In this document: positions 18,172 to 27,397 of the stretch, in pieces
How the letters are laid out: each line of letters opens with the position of its first letter
Numbering within the stretch: the first letter of the stretch is position 1
Assembly (NCBI RefSeq): GCF_015687175.1
Contig: NZ_JADPQG010000001.1
Location: forward strand, 1,426,001-1,490,000
Reading direction: 5' to 3'
Source: Reinekea sp. G2M2-21
GTDB lineage: Bacteria; Pseudomonadota; Gammaproteobacteria; Pseudomonadales; Natronospirillaceae
Length of the DNA: 64,000 nucleotides
Notes under the pieces: generated by a model
Databases searched by the model: none
What the model saw: only the letters and a program-made list of their open reading frames with translations
What the model was told of the DNA's origin: nothing
Position numbers and translations under genes: made by a program

Positions 18172-18196
18172 AAAGGGCTTAACTTAAGCCCTTTTT
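18172..18196. terminator. Terminator between the amylase gene and the DoxX gene
   Basis: AAAGGGCTTAA (18172-18182) and TTAAGCCCTTT (18184-18194) form a near-perfect palindrome with T-rich and A-rich flanks, serving the converging genes on both strands. It overlaps the last bases of the DoxX-like gene. Confidence 0.75.
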
Positions 18197-18569
18197 ACTG
18201 CGCCACAAGTCCTTTTAAACCTGCGGTTTGCTTACGGTGACTGGCAGCAATCAGAGCTGCAAACACACCAAGAACCACGGCGGGAACCGCACTCGGCTGT
18301 TGGTAAACCAGATGGTAATAAGTCGCGCCGATCATAATGATCGAAAGACCCGCCCCGGCCCAAGTAGCCAGCTTTTTAAACCAAATCCCTATGCCTCCGG
18401 CAATCTCAGCCGCGCCGATGAAATAGCCAAACCAAACTGGCAATCCCATGGCCAGAAATGAAGCATGCATCATTTCATTACCCATTAATTTAAAGCTGCC
18501 TGCACTAACAAATGCGAAGGTTGTTAGCGCTATAATCACACGCAACCCCCAGATTTTTGCTCTATTCAT
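18195..18569 (-). CDS. DoxX-family inner-membrane protein
   Basis: The 124-residue protein has four membrane segments and the DoxX-type pattern (SAGSFKLMG, FGYFIGAAEIAGGIGI, HLVYQQPSAVPAVVLGV). DoxX-family proteins are linked to respiratory quinone or redox functions in some bacteria, but the role here is unknown. I choose the ATG at 18567-18569 because GGAG lies eight bases upstream; a TTG four codons earlier is less likely. It is divergent from a LysR gene with a 109-base AT-rich spacer, the usual layout for a LysR target. Confidence 0.8.
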   Translation of the reverse strand: MNRAKIWGLRVIIALTTFAFVSAGSFKLMGNEMMHASFLAMGLPVWFGYFIGAAEIAGGIGIWFKKLATWAGAGLSIIMIGATYYHLVYQQPSAVPAVVLGVFAALIAASHRKQTAGLKGLVAQ

Positions 18570-18678
18570 GATTGACTCCAATGTGTTGTTTGATACTTCC
18601 AGTTTCGCCTGCGTTAAACTAAATTAATATTTAATATTTTTTCGCATCTTATAAATATTTATTTAACCTAGAGGCGAC

Positions 18679-19557
18679 ATGACGCTGGAACAACTTAAGA
18701 TGGTGGTGACGGTTGCGGATCTGGGCTCATTAAAACTAGCCAGTGAGCGACTGTTCAAAACGCAGCCTGCGGTAAGCCAGTCAATTGCTAAACTAGAGAG
18801 CTTACTTAGGATATCCCTTTTTGACCGCTCATCTTATCGACTTGAACTGACACTAGAAGGCATGAAAGTCTATCAACAGGCGAAGCGGGTTTTGGCAGAA
18901 GCAGATCGCCTCCAGCAGGTGGCGCTCTATTTATCGGCGGGCAACGAAACCAAACTGACGCTGGCTTTCGAAGCTTCCTATAACCTGAACCATTTATTGC
19001 CCGTATTGGAACAAACACAGAAGACCTTTCCGGAAACCCAAATCGTACTAAAACAGGAATACGTCTCCGGCGCCATTGAATCAATCCAAAAGCAGAAAGC
19101 AGACATAGCTATTTCCCCTATTCCTTCGCAGATCCGAGAACAATTGGCGATTAATTCCATTCCCGTTTACCAGGGAGGTCTGGTCTGCGTAGCAGCACCG
19201 AAACTGATCGACCGACACCCTGAATTAACGGCTTTGGATGAGCTGCTCAATGAGTATCAGATAGTTGTTCAGGACTCCGGTAGCCATACCGGTAACCGGG
19301 ATATGGGGGTCAAAGAGGGGCAACGGCGATGGTATGCCAATGATTTTTCCACTAAGAAAATGCTGATCCTCAGCGGGATGGGCTGGGGCAAGATACCCGA
19401 TTTTCTGGCAGAAAAAGAACTCGCCAATGGCGAGCTAGTTCTGCTTGAATTACCTGGAATGAATGCCCAAGAAACCCTCACGTACCACGCAATAACCGCT
19501 TCCAACAAGGTGTTAGGCCCGGTGGCGCAGTTCTTATGGCAATTGCTTAAAACCTGA
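18679..19557 (+). CDS. LysR-family transcriptional regulator
   Basis: The 292-residue protein has an N-terminal winged helix-turn-helix (residues 1-60, LASERLFKTQPAVSQSIAKLE..FDRSSYRLELT) and a periplasmic-binding-protein-like effector domain. The effector domain contains LDELLNEYQIVVQDSGSHTGNRD and LSGMGWGKIPDFLAEKEL. The inducer is unknown. It is divergent from the DoxX-like gene and probably regulates it. The spacer has AT-rich dyads (TTAATATTTAATATT) where a LysR site would lie. Confidence 0.92.
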   Translation: MTLEQLKMVVTVADLGSLKLASERLFKTQPAVSQSIAKLESLLRISLFDRSSYRLELTLEGMKVYQQAKRVLAEADRLQQVALYLSAGNETKLTLAFEASYNLNHLLPVLEQTQKTFPETQIVLKQEYVSGAIESIQKQKADIAISPIPSQIREQLAINSIPVYQGGLVCVAAPKLIDRHPELTALDELLNEYQIVVQDSGSHTGNRDMGVKEGQRRWYANDFSTKKMLILSGMGWGKIPDFLAEKELANGELVLLELPGMNAQETLTYHAITASNKVLGPVAQFLWQLLKT

Positions 19558-19687
19558 CAGAGATATTCAAAACGGGCCGTTCATTTTGGAATACCCGATG
19601 CCTAACCTTCTGGATCCCATCAGATCGATGACTGAGCATTGCTGTGTGTTTTGAAAAGGGCTCTGGCCTTTCCTAACAAACACACGC

Positions 19688-20551
19688 TTACCTCCTTCTT
19701 CGATCTGTCACTTGTCGGATGAAATCGCGATCATCGTGGCGTTCGCGCAGCTGATCTTCCGGTTCACCCCAAGTCCGATTAACTCGACATCCGCGCTGAA
19801 CAGCCGGCCGCTCGGCAATCTGTCGCGCCCAGCGCACAACATGCGTATAGCTGGCGACATCGAGGAATTCAGCAGCATTATATTGATTATTGATCACCAG
19901 CCCGCCGTACCAGGGCCAGATGGCCATATCGGCAATGGTGTATTCATCACCCACCATGTAGTCATGTTCCTCCAGATGTCGGTTGAGTACATCCAATTGG
20001 CGTTTCACTTCCATGGCGTATCGGTTAATCGGGTACTCTAGCTTTTCCGGTGCGTACGCATAAAAATGCCCAAAACCACCGCCGAGAAAAGGTGCGCTTC
20101 CCATCTGCCAGAACAGCCAGTTCAGGCATTCCGTTCGTTTGTGGTCCTGAGGAATAAAGCGTTGAAATTTCTCCGCCAGATACAACAACATCGATCCGGA
20201 TTCAAACAAACGGATTGGTTCTTTTCCAGAGCGATCCATCATCGCCGGAATTTTTGAATTTGGGTTAATGGCCACAAAACCGGAACTGAATTGGTCACCT
20301 TCATTGATGTCAATAAAGAAGGCATCGTATTGGGCACCCTGCTCTCCCACGGCCAATAACTCTTCCAGCATAATGGTGACTTTGACACCGTTAGGTGTCG
20401 CCAGTGAGTAGAGCTGAATGGGCTGTTTTCCAACAGGCAGCTCTTTGTCATGGGTAGGTCCGGCAATGGGCCGGTTTATCTTGGCAAAAGCACCGCCATT
20501 TTCAGAATCCCATTGCCATACCTTGGGGGGTACATAGGTTTGATCACTCAT
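19688..20551 (-). CDS. yghU: Glutathione S-transferase, YghU family disulfide reductase
   Basis: YghU-type Nu-class glutathione transferases bind two glutathione molecules and have disulfide-bond reductase activity. The 287-residue protein matches E. coli YghU from memory along the whole length: VWQWDSENGGAFAKINRP, LYSLATPNGVKVTIMLEELL, NPNSKIPAMMD, FESGSMLLYLAEKF, GDEYTIADMAIWPW and a C-terminal NRTWGEPEDQLRERHD. It is a single gene; the 130-base gaps either side show no operon partner. Cytosolic, probably part of thiol or peroxide defence. Confidence 0.93.
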   Translation of the reverse strand: MSDQTYVPPKVWQWDSENGGAFAKINRPIAGPTHDKELPVGKQPIQLYSLATPNGVKVTIMLEELLAVGEQGAQYDAFFIDINEGDQFSSGFVAINPNSKIPAMMDRSGKEPIRLFESGSMLLYLAEKFQRFIPQDHKRTECLNWLFWQMGSAPFLGGGFGHFYAYAPEKLEYPINRYAMEVKRQLDVLNRHLEEHDYMVGDEYTIADMAIWPWYGGLVINNQYNAAEFLDVASYTHVVRWARQIAERPAVQRGCRVNRTWGEPEDQLRERHDDRDFIRQVTDRRRR

Positions 20552-20689
20552 GGTTAATTTCAGCTGCCCTGTATACGATTAAATGACACAGATTCGCTGC
20601 GTTTTACGGCAACAAAGCTATATGACAGTTTGACCTTAGCAAAACACAGTTAACGGATGGATTTCAACCTGGCGGCGCTTATTGCGAGT

Positions 20690-22024
20690 TCACACATTAC
20701 CAAACACATTCGGGATAGTTGAAATATCCCCACTGTAAGGCACGTCGGTTCCCGCCGCCCGCGCTAAGGTAGCCCATACCCGCTGAACATCAACCGCGGT
20801 GCCCATTTTCCAATGCGACCGTTCGCCTAACGGGGTCAGATCATAAAAACGACCGTTTCCTGAACCCGACTTTAACAAGCCTGAAGCGCCGCCTACCAAT
20901 AGCATAGGCATGTCCTGCATGTGTTCGGGTGCACCGTCGGCCATTTCACTGGTAAACACGACTAACGTGTGCTGTAACAGGTTATCACCAGGGACGTCTG
21001 GGTCTGGGTATCGGGCCAGCTGGTCAAGCAGATATCTGGCTCGCTGAACATACCAACGACGGCTTTCACGCCACTCCGCAACATCGCCATAGCGGTGCGC
21101 GCAATCATGAGGATTACGGCTCGCCGATACGGATTTGAGCACGACCTGGTCAGCAGAGCGGCCAATCTGTAACGTTGCCACACGCGATGCGCCACAACTC
21201 ATTCCGCCCACCAGGACATCAATGTGGGCATGGGTAACCTCATCACGGTAGTCCGCTGAATTGATCACGTTAGTATTGAATGCTGGCACCTCCGCGATAC
21301 AACCACTGGCAACAGGTACCTGCTGCTCCAGGTCGTATTTCACTTGCTCAACCGCATCAAGATGCGTATCCAGTTTGGCTCGTTCTGCGGTACCCAATAC
21401 GGAACGCAGTGCCTGTATCTGAGTATTGGCGGGGTCAAACAAATGCGCTCTTGATATTGACCCTCCACTGCTGCCACCGTTTGTGTTGATCCCGCTGTAA
21501 ACCTGTTCAAATAAGAGGTTAGGATTAATTTCAGGAATTAATTTTGTGTTCCCTGAATAGGAAATGTTCCACTGCGCGCCCACGGTGGCATGTGGCCCTG
21601 CATAGATACGTTTTAGCGTCGTATTGGAACCGCGTAGTTGCTCTCCGAGAATAAGGTCAATACTGGTCTTGCTGCCAGCGCTATCGCGCAGAATATATTG
21701 CCAGGCGTTATGACCACCAGTGCCACTGGATAACAACAAACCCTTTAAGTAAAGTGACTGACTTCGATATGCTGCCAGCTCTTTACTCAGCTCATTCAGC
21801 GTAAATTGATCCGTATCCAACGCGTTGGCCTGAGGGAACCAAAGCCCGTTGGTGTAGCCTGCGTAAGCGTCTACCGCGAGCCCATCCGGAATCACCGCAA
21901 AGACAACTTTGAGTTTGGGATTACCAGTGGCGTATGCCAATCTTGCCATGCCACCCAGGCTCAACGGTGCGGCGATACCCGTTGCCATTAAACTTTTTAA
22001 GATTTGTCTTCGTGTGGTCGTCAT
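20690..22024 (-). CDS. DUF1552 protein with Tat signal
   Basis: The 444-residue product belongs to DUF1552, a family of unknown function nearly always found next to DUF1592/DUF1588 cytochrome-like proteins. I start it at the ATG at 22022-22024, giving MTTTRRQILKSLM, a good twin-arginine signal with cleavage after ARLAYA, so it is exported folded to the periplasm. A longer frame opens 22 codons earlier. Recognisable parts are FAVIPDGLAVDAY, LLSSGTGGHNAWQYIL, HAHIDVLVGGMSCGASRVATLQ, FTSEMADGAPEHMQDMPMLLVGG. The pattern resembles the DUF1501/alkaline-phosphatase-like sulfatase superfamily in loose outline, but no catalytic residues are certain. It is the last gene of the 26.1-20.7 kb cluster. 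Confidence 0.82.
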   Translation of the reverse strand: MTTTRRQILKSLMATGIAAPLSLGGMARLAYATGNPKLKVVFAVIPDGLAVDAYAGYTNGLWFPQANALDTDQFTLNELSKELAAYRSQSLYLKGLLLSSGTGGHNAWQYILRDSAGSKTSIDLILGEQLRGSNTTLKRIYAGPHATVGAQWNISYSGNTKLIPEINPNLLFEQVYSGINTNGGSSGGSISRAHLFDPANTQIQALRSVLGTAERAKLDTHLDAVEQVKYDLEQQVPVASGCIAEVPAFNTNVINSADYRDEVTHAHIDVLVGGMSCGASRVATLQIGRSADQVVLKSVSASRNPHDCAHRYGDVAEWRESRRWYVQRARYLLDQLARYPDPDVPGDNLLQHTLVVFTSEMADGAPEHMQDMPMLLVGGASGLLKSGSGNGRFYDLTPLGERSHWKMGTAVDVQRVWATLARAAGTDVPYSGDISTIPNVFGNV

Positions 22025-22154
22025 TCTCGTAACCAGTTTCAATGAAATTAATGACAGTTTGCCGAGGTCAAGGCGCCAAACATAGGACATTTCAGTTCAG
22101 GGTTCAGACCAAGAGGACCGAAGAAAGAAGGAGGCCTGTCGCCTCCCATGTGTA

Positions 22155-23321
22155 TCAATCTCGATCAGCACGAAACAAAAATGCTTCTGAATTCACGGTA
22201 TCCGCAATCATGTTCCAGATCTTTCCGTCAGTTCGGAAATTTGCCGCTATCTGATCAACATTGACCTGCACATCACCATCCACTTCGTGGCCCGTCGTAA
22301 AGCGAAAGTAATTATCGACGAAGCAATCCATACCGACGTCACTGTTGGCCAGATATTCACTGAGATCCCGCGTATCTTTATAGGCGAGTAGCTCGATGCT
22401 CGCATCATTGCTGCGCAATACTCCAGAGGTATCCAGAGTCAATGTGACAGTAGCATCGTTATACGCCGCTTCCCTTGCCCGCAGGCGACCTGCTGCATCA
22501 TAGGCCTCTAGCACCGAGCCCGGTTCATTCATCAGCTGGTGACATGCCCAACACTGCCCTTCACTTGCGTCGGGTCCGGTGATTACGTCCCATCGTTCAC
22601 GCGTTGTGATCGGCTCGTGCGGCAAGTCTATTGCTGACGGATCAACTCCACTGGGAACACCCATCATGTGGCACATCATATTTTCACGGATCAGCTTTCC
22701 GCGTTTTACCAGCGATGTAGCTGTAAAATCAGAATTGTGAACCTGCAGAATGCCCTGATGCAACAAGCCACCCCGACTTGGAAGGGTTGCCACTTTTGTC
22801 ATCGATGAACCACCCGGCGTTGAAAGGCCATACTGTTGTGCGAGGTCATCGTTAATAAAGGTGTATCCAGGGTTAAACAACTCGTCCAACGTCGCCTCAC
22901 CTTGTGTCAAGGCGTACCGAACCGCCTCATTACGCTCTTGGTTCATGGCTTGAATCACTGAATGAGTGAGGTTAGGTTTTTCGGACAAATTGGCGGTGGT
23001 ATTGGTGTAATACCGGACAAACTCAATTAAATGGTTCACCGCACGCGGGTCCTGCATCATCTTAGTCGCTTGTGCGTCGATTTGTGCCTGTGTCGATAAC
23101 TGACCGGTGCCTGATTTTGATAACAGCTCAGCGTCTGGTGTTGTACCCCAAATCTGAAATGCCAGAGCAGTGGCGACTTCATAGTCAGTCAACTGATAGG
23201 CTTCTTTGTTTGCATTCCATTCGCCGAGTTCAGATCGATACAGAAACAAGGGCGACAACAACATGGCTGCGACCGTATCTTCGCGTCCATAGTTGCTTTG
23301 AAAAACCATAAAATCATTCAA
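22155..23321 (-). CDS. DUF1592-DUF1588-DUF1585 segment, probably the frameshifted 3' half of the upstream gene
   Basis: The frame carries DUF1592 (VAAMLLSPLFLYRSELG), DUF1588 (RGGLLHQGILQVHNSDFTATSLVKRGKLIRENMMC cannot be cited whole; core is VKRGKLIRENMMC, then a CWACH haem-type motif and MNEPGSVLEAYDAAGRLR) and DUF1585 (ELLAYKDTRDLSEYL, FRFTTGHEVDGD). These domains normally follow DUF1587 in a single protein, and DUF1587 ends the adjacent upstream frame. This frame stays open back to about 23385, has only a TTG candidate start at 23319-23321, and no Shine-Dalgarno. I infer that both were one gene, separated by a one-base shift near 23350-23353. Whether it is decay, programmed shift or sequencing error cannot be told. 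Confidence 0.75.
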   Translation of the reverse strand: MNDFMVFQSNYGREDTVAAMLLSPLFLYRSELGEWNANKEAYQLTDYEVATALAFQIWGTTPDAELLSKSGTGQLSTQAQIDAQATKMMQDPRAVNHLIEFVRYYTNTTANLSEKPNLTHSVIQAMNQERNEAVRYALTQGEATLDELFNPGYTFINDDLAQQYGLSTPGGSSMTKVATLPSRGGLLHQGILQVHNSDFTATSLVKRGKLIRENMMCHMMGVPSGVDPSAIDLPHEPITTRERWDVITGPDASEGQCWACHQLMNEPGSVLEAYDAAGRLRAREAAYNDATVTLTLDTSGVLRSNDASIELLAYKDTRDLSEYLANSDVGMDCFVDNYFRFTTGHEVDGDVQVNVDQIAANFRTDGKIWNMIADTVNSEAFLFRADRD

Positions 23322-23332
23322 CGCTTGAGTGG

Positions 23333-26131
23333 TTACTGCTGTACGCGCGTTTTCTCCAACAAGATTTGCATTTGCGCAGTACTACATTCAGTGTCGCAAC
23401 CAAAGTTGTTCGCATTAGCCGCGATATACTCTGCCAACAATAAGTATTCATTCTGACGGTCATACACCACGACGCCGGCATTGGCCTCAGATGCGTATTT
23501 GAATTCACTGCCATGACGGTCGGCGGGCAATCGTTCCTGCGCAATAGTCACACCAAAAATATCAAACACCGCATTGGCGTATTCATAAGATGTGAGCAAG
23601 CGAAGCCCCCTGACACCACGACCTTCCTCAGCCACAACCAACTCTGTCTCATACCCCCACGTTTCCGCCCAAACATAGATCGCCGCATTTTGTTTGCACT
23701 GCGCATCGCAATTGGCGGTATTCATCGTGTTCACTTTCGCCGTAAAATCATTCCAATCACTATCTGCCCACGATTGTTTGGTAAATTCCGTCGTCAGATT
23801 AATGCCGACACCACCGTCGCGATGACATGCCAAACAGTTGCTTTCAAACGCAACCTGATTTTCAACGTCAGTGAGATCAATACTCACTTCCTCAGACCAA
23901 GGTGAGTCGCCGACATTGTTGGTGGCCAACACTCGATAATCGAACACATTTCCGAAGGCTGCATTATTATCGATAAACTGGTTACTGTTGGCAGCCAACA
24001 GGATATCGCTTTGCCAAGTTCCTTTGTTTTGTCGCCGCTGTAAAACATATTGAGTTTCATTGGTCGCATTATCGATCCAGGTTAACCGGACGGCTTGACC
24101 GGATAAAACCGCGCTGAGATTAGTTGGTTTGAATGGCGTTGTTTCATCCGCTTCCAACAAGAATATTGCGCTGAGAACCGTGGTCGATACATCGGTTGCG
24201 TTGAATGCGGTGATACGATATTGATAGGTGGACCCTATCACGATCTGCGAATCGGTTAAGGTGGTTGTATTTTCAGCAGCATTAGTTAGAAAATTAAAGC
24301 CGCCGCCGTTCACAGATTTTTCAATTTTGTAACCTGTCTCATTGTCCGCATTGTCCGTCCAACTGATGTTTATCAGCGTTTTTGAGGTATTGGCGCCCAC
24401 AAAAATATTCGACACGGCTGCGGGCGTGCTTGAAGCAGTCATAAACTCGGTAAAGATAAACTCAGCCAAGCGTGTTGCACACTCGCCCGAACAATCTGAA
24501 GCGTTGCCGTAAGGCATGGTGTTTTCAATAGCCAATGCCATGTCATTTTGTGAAAGAGAACTCGATGCAAAGCTGGCAATCTGTAAACCCGAGCTCGTCC
24601 CTTCACCACGGGCACCATGGCAAGCGGCGCAATCGCTGGCATAATAAGTGGACGCATTGAAGATTTCAGCAACCGCAATGGTGATCGCTTGTGTGGTTGT
24701 TTTCGCCCCGATTGCCGTCTCGGTTTGCGCATAAATTCGATATTTCACTGACGTTCCGCCAGTGTTAGCAGAATCGGTATAACCCTCGGAATTCGCGGGC
24801 AAGTTTGCCAAAACAAACCATGCGCCATCATCAAGAGCCTTTTCAATCACGTAAGCGGTTTCACCAGTAGCATTGTCCAACCAGGTTAAAGTAACCCGAG
24901 TATCACTGACATTGGCGGACGACAACGTTGGCGATGTCAAAACAATCTCAGGCTCGGTCATTCCCGAGGTGTCGACTTCGGTCCAAGCATCCATCCAATA
25001 CAAACCGACTCCTGGTTCGTACGCCCAGGCAGCGGTACTGGAACACCAGGCTGCTACGCCAGGCATACACTGATAATAAGAACCTGCATTAGCGACAATT
25101 TGCCCGGATATGTATTGAGTACCGGCAACAAAAGCGGGTGCCAAACAATCAGTGCAATTGTTATCAGGGCTTAAATCCCATTCAACGGTTGATGATAATT
25201 CACTGCTACCATGATTGTTGCTGGCGGCGACGCGATAATAAACCTTGGCGACTGGTACCGCGCTATCCTGAAAACGAACTGAATCCATACTTAAGGTTTG
25301 ATAGATACTCCAAGAACCATTACCCACTCTACGCCAGATTAAAAAAGACGTTTCGTTCAAACTGGTATCGTCCCAGGTGAGCACAATAGATTCTTCCGAG
25401 TATTCAATGGTGAGGTTTGCCGGTGCCGAAGGAGACGTCACTTCCGGTTCGATTTGCCCGTTTGAACTGTTACCCGCTGCCACATCCAGCAGCGCATGAA
25501 TGTATTCAGCGTTTTCCAGCGCGCAAGTGCCGGTGCATTGGGTGACGTTACCAAACGGCATGGTCGATTCAATATAGTTTGCCAATGTTTCGGTGTTACT
25601 TAAGCGCCAGGATATAAAATCTCGCTCGATGTCAGCGGCAGTGTGGCAACTGGCACATTGCGCCGCGAAACTGTCAGGCATCTCTATGTTCAGACCGGCA
25701 TCGTCCGAATCCTCAGGCACTGTTGATGTTGCACCACCATCACTGTTAATGATGGTATTGCCTTTCAAAGTTGCCTGTAGGTACCGGGCTGTTTCAACCG
25801 CGCATTCATCAACGCATGCACCGGGGTTGGCATAAGGCATGGTTGTGGTGATGTAGTCCGCAAGAGTTTTCTCAGAACGTGACCCCCAATATCGCAAAGA
25901 TCCGTCATCAGCAACTTTATCCGTTGCGTGACAGGACTCGCATTGACGCGCCCAAAACTCGACATTGATCACAACAGCCGAATCGTCCTGCGCAATAGCG
26001 AAGGCATTCGTATCGTCAAAACTCTGCGTACAGGATTGCAATAACACCGCAATTGGAATGACTAGCAATAGTCGCCAGTTCACCGAATTGAGCATCCATT
26101 TAGTTATGGTTTGTTGATTGAATTCAGTCAT
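23333..26131 (-). CDS. Lipoprotein with four cytochrome-c modules, FN3 repeats, a chitin-binding-like domain and DUF1587
   Basis: The 932-residue frame begins with a lipoprotein signal (LLLVIPIAVLLQSC, Cys about 34). Four class I cytochrome-like modules follow, with CESCH (~64), CASCH (~158), CAACH (~505) and CLACH (~775). The first three share a TMP(Y/F) segment likely to give the distal Met ligand plus an extra Cys pair; the fourth reads NTMNTANC. Between them are about four fibronectin type III domains (LTWDDTSLNETSF, LTWLDNATGETAYVIEK, ISWTDNADNETGYKIEK, LTWIDNATNETQYVLQR) and a CBM5/12-like module (~330-390, GTQYISGQIVANAGSYYQC). DUF1587 lies at the end (GLRLLTSYEYANAVFDIFG). The frame stops where the DUF1592 part should begin. 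This suggests a surface redox protein that binds a polysaccharide; the substrate is unknown. Confidence 0.8.
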   Translation of the reverse strand: MTEFNQQTITKWMLNSVNWRLLLVIPIAVLLQSCTQSFDDTNAFAIAQDDSAVVINVEFWARQCESCHATDKVADDGSLRYWGSRSEKTLADYITTTMPYANPGACVDECAVETARYLQATLKGNTIINSDGGATSTVPEDSDDAGLNIEMPDSFAAQCASCHTAADIERDFISWRLSNTETLANYIESTMPFGNVTQCTGTCALENAEYIHALLDVAAGNSSNGQIEPEVTSPSAPANLTIEYSEESIVLTWDDTSLNETSFLIWRRVGNGSWSIYQTLSMDSVRFQDSAVPVAKVYYRVAASNNHGSSELSSTVEWDLSPDNNCTDCLAPAFVAGTQYISGQIVANAGSYYQCMPGVAAWCSSTAAWAYEPGVGLYWMDAWTEVDTSGMTEPEIVLTSPTLSSANVSDTRVTLTWLDNATGETAYVIEKALDDGAWFVLANLPANSEGYTDSANTGGTSVKYRIYAQTETAIGAKTTTQAITIAVAEIFNASTYYASDCAACHGARGEGTSSGLQIASFASSSLSQNDMALAIENTMPYGNASDCSGECATRLAEFIFTEFMTASSTPAAVSNIFVGANTSKTLINISWTDNADNETGYKIEKSVNGGGFNFLTNAAENTTTLTDSQIVIGSTYQYRITAFNATDVSTTVLSAIFLLEADETTPFKPTNLSAVLSGQAVRLTWIDNATNETQYVLQRRQNKGTWQSDILLAANSNQFIDNNAAFGNVFDYRVLATNNVGDSPWSEEVSIDLTDVENQVAFESNCLACHRDGGVGINLTTEFTKQSWADSDWNDFTAKVNTMNTANCDAQCKQNAAIYVWAETWGYETELVVAEEGRGVRGLRLLTSYEYANAVFDIFGVTIAQERLPADRHGSEFKYASEANAGVVVYDRQNEYLLLAEYIAANANNFGCDTECSTAQMQILLEKTRVQQ

Positions 26132-26201
26132 TACTCTGCTCTGCCGGTTCCTGTTTTCAGGTGTTCTGACGTTGATCGTTGAGGCGTAATCAATGTCTAT
26201 T

Positions 26202-26245
26202 GTGTCCTGAGTCTGAAGTTCGCATCGTTTCAGAGCTCAGGACAC
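26202..26245. promoter_or_regulatory. Long hairpin upstream of the cytochrome/DUF1587 gene
   Basis: GTGTCCTGAG (26202-26211) and CTCAGGACAC (26236-26245) are perfect inverted copies, and TCTGAA / TTCAGA extend the stem inward with one bulge. The result is a 16-pair hairpin with a loop of about ten bases. It lies 70-115 bases before the start of the 932-residue gene and lacks a T-run, so an operator or mRNA structure is more likely than a terminator. The rest of 26132-26490 shows no gene. Confidence 0.45.
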
Positions 26246-26494
26246 TAGAACACACAGTTGGAATTAAGTCCGGCGAGTATAGAAAGGCAGTGATTTCAGA
26301 GTAGGTTATTCAAGGTCTTCACCCTGACAATTCAGTTCATCTGACTTGTCTCGGCCAGATTGACGCATTAACCAACCAATAGAGTTTGGTTTTGATGACG
26401 AGATAGAACCGGACCAAACCATAGGCCAAGTAGGACAACTTCGCGGAGACCAATCTGCACAAACAGTGATCAGGAAGAAAGTGACAAACGAAAA

Positions 26495-26516
26495 AAAAGC
26501 GCCGAATGGCGCTTTT
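26495..26516 (-). terminator. Intrinsic terminator after adk
   Basis: AAAAGCGCC-GAAT-GGCGCTTTT forms a nine-pair hairpin with a four-base loop, followed on the minus strand by a run of T residues (A-run at 26491-26498 on the plus strand). It lies 22 bases after the adk stop. Confidence 0.88.
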
Positions 26517-26538
26517 AAAATGCTTGATAAGGCAGCGA

Positions 26539-27297
<759 letters not shown>

Positions 27298-27397
27298 TCA
27301 TGCGAGATACAACTGCGATTTAAGTCGAATAACGCCTTGGGCCCTGACGGCACCTTGTGTCTTCCGCGATATCCGACTCAGTAATGTTGACTATCCA

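Noticed and set aside
23314-23544. 76-codon frame spanning the frame break of the DUF1587/DUF1592 gene
   Set aside because: Third reading frame of the same DNA, with no domain; the DUF1587 and DUF1592 frames account for the region.
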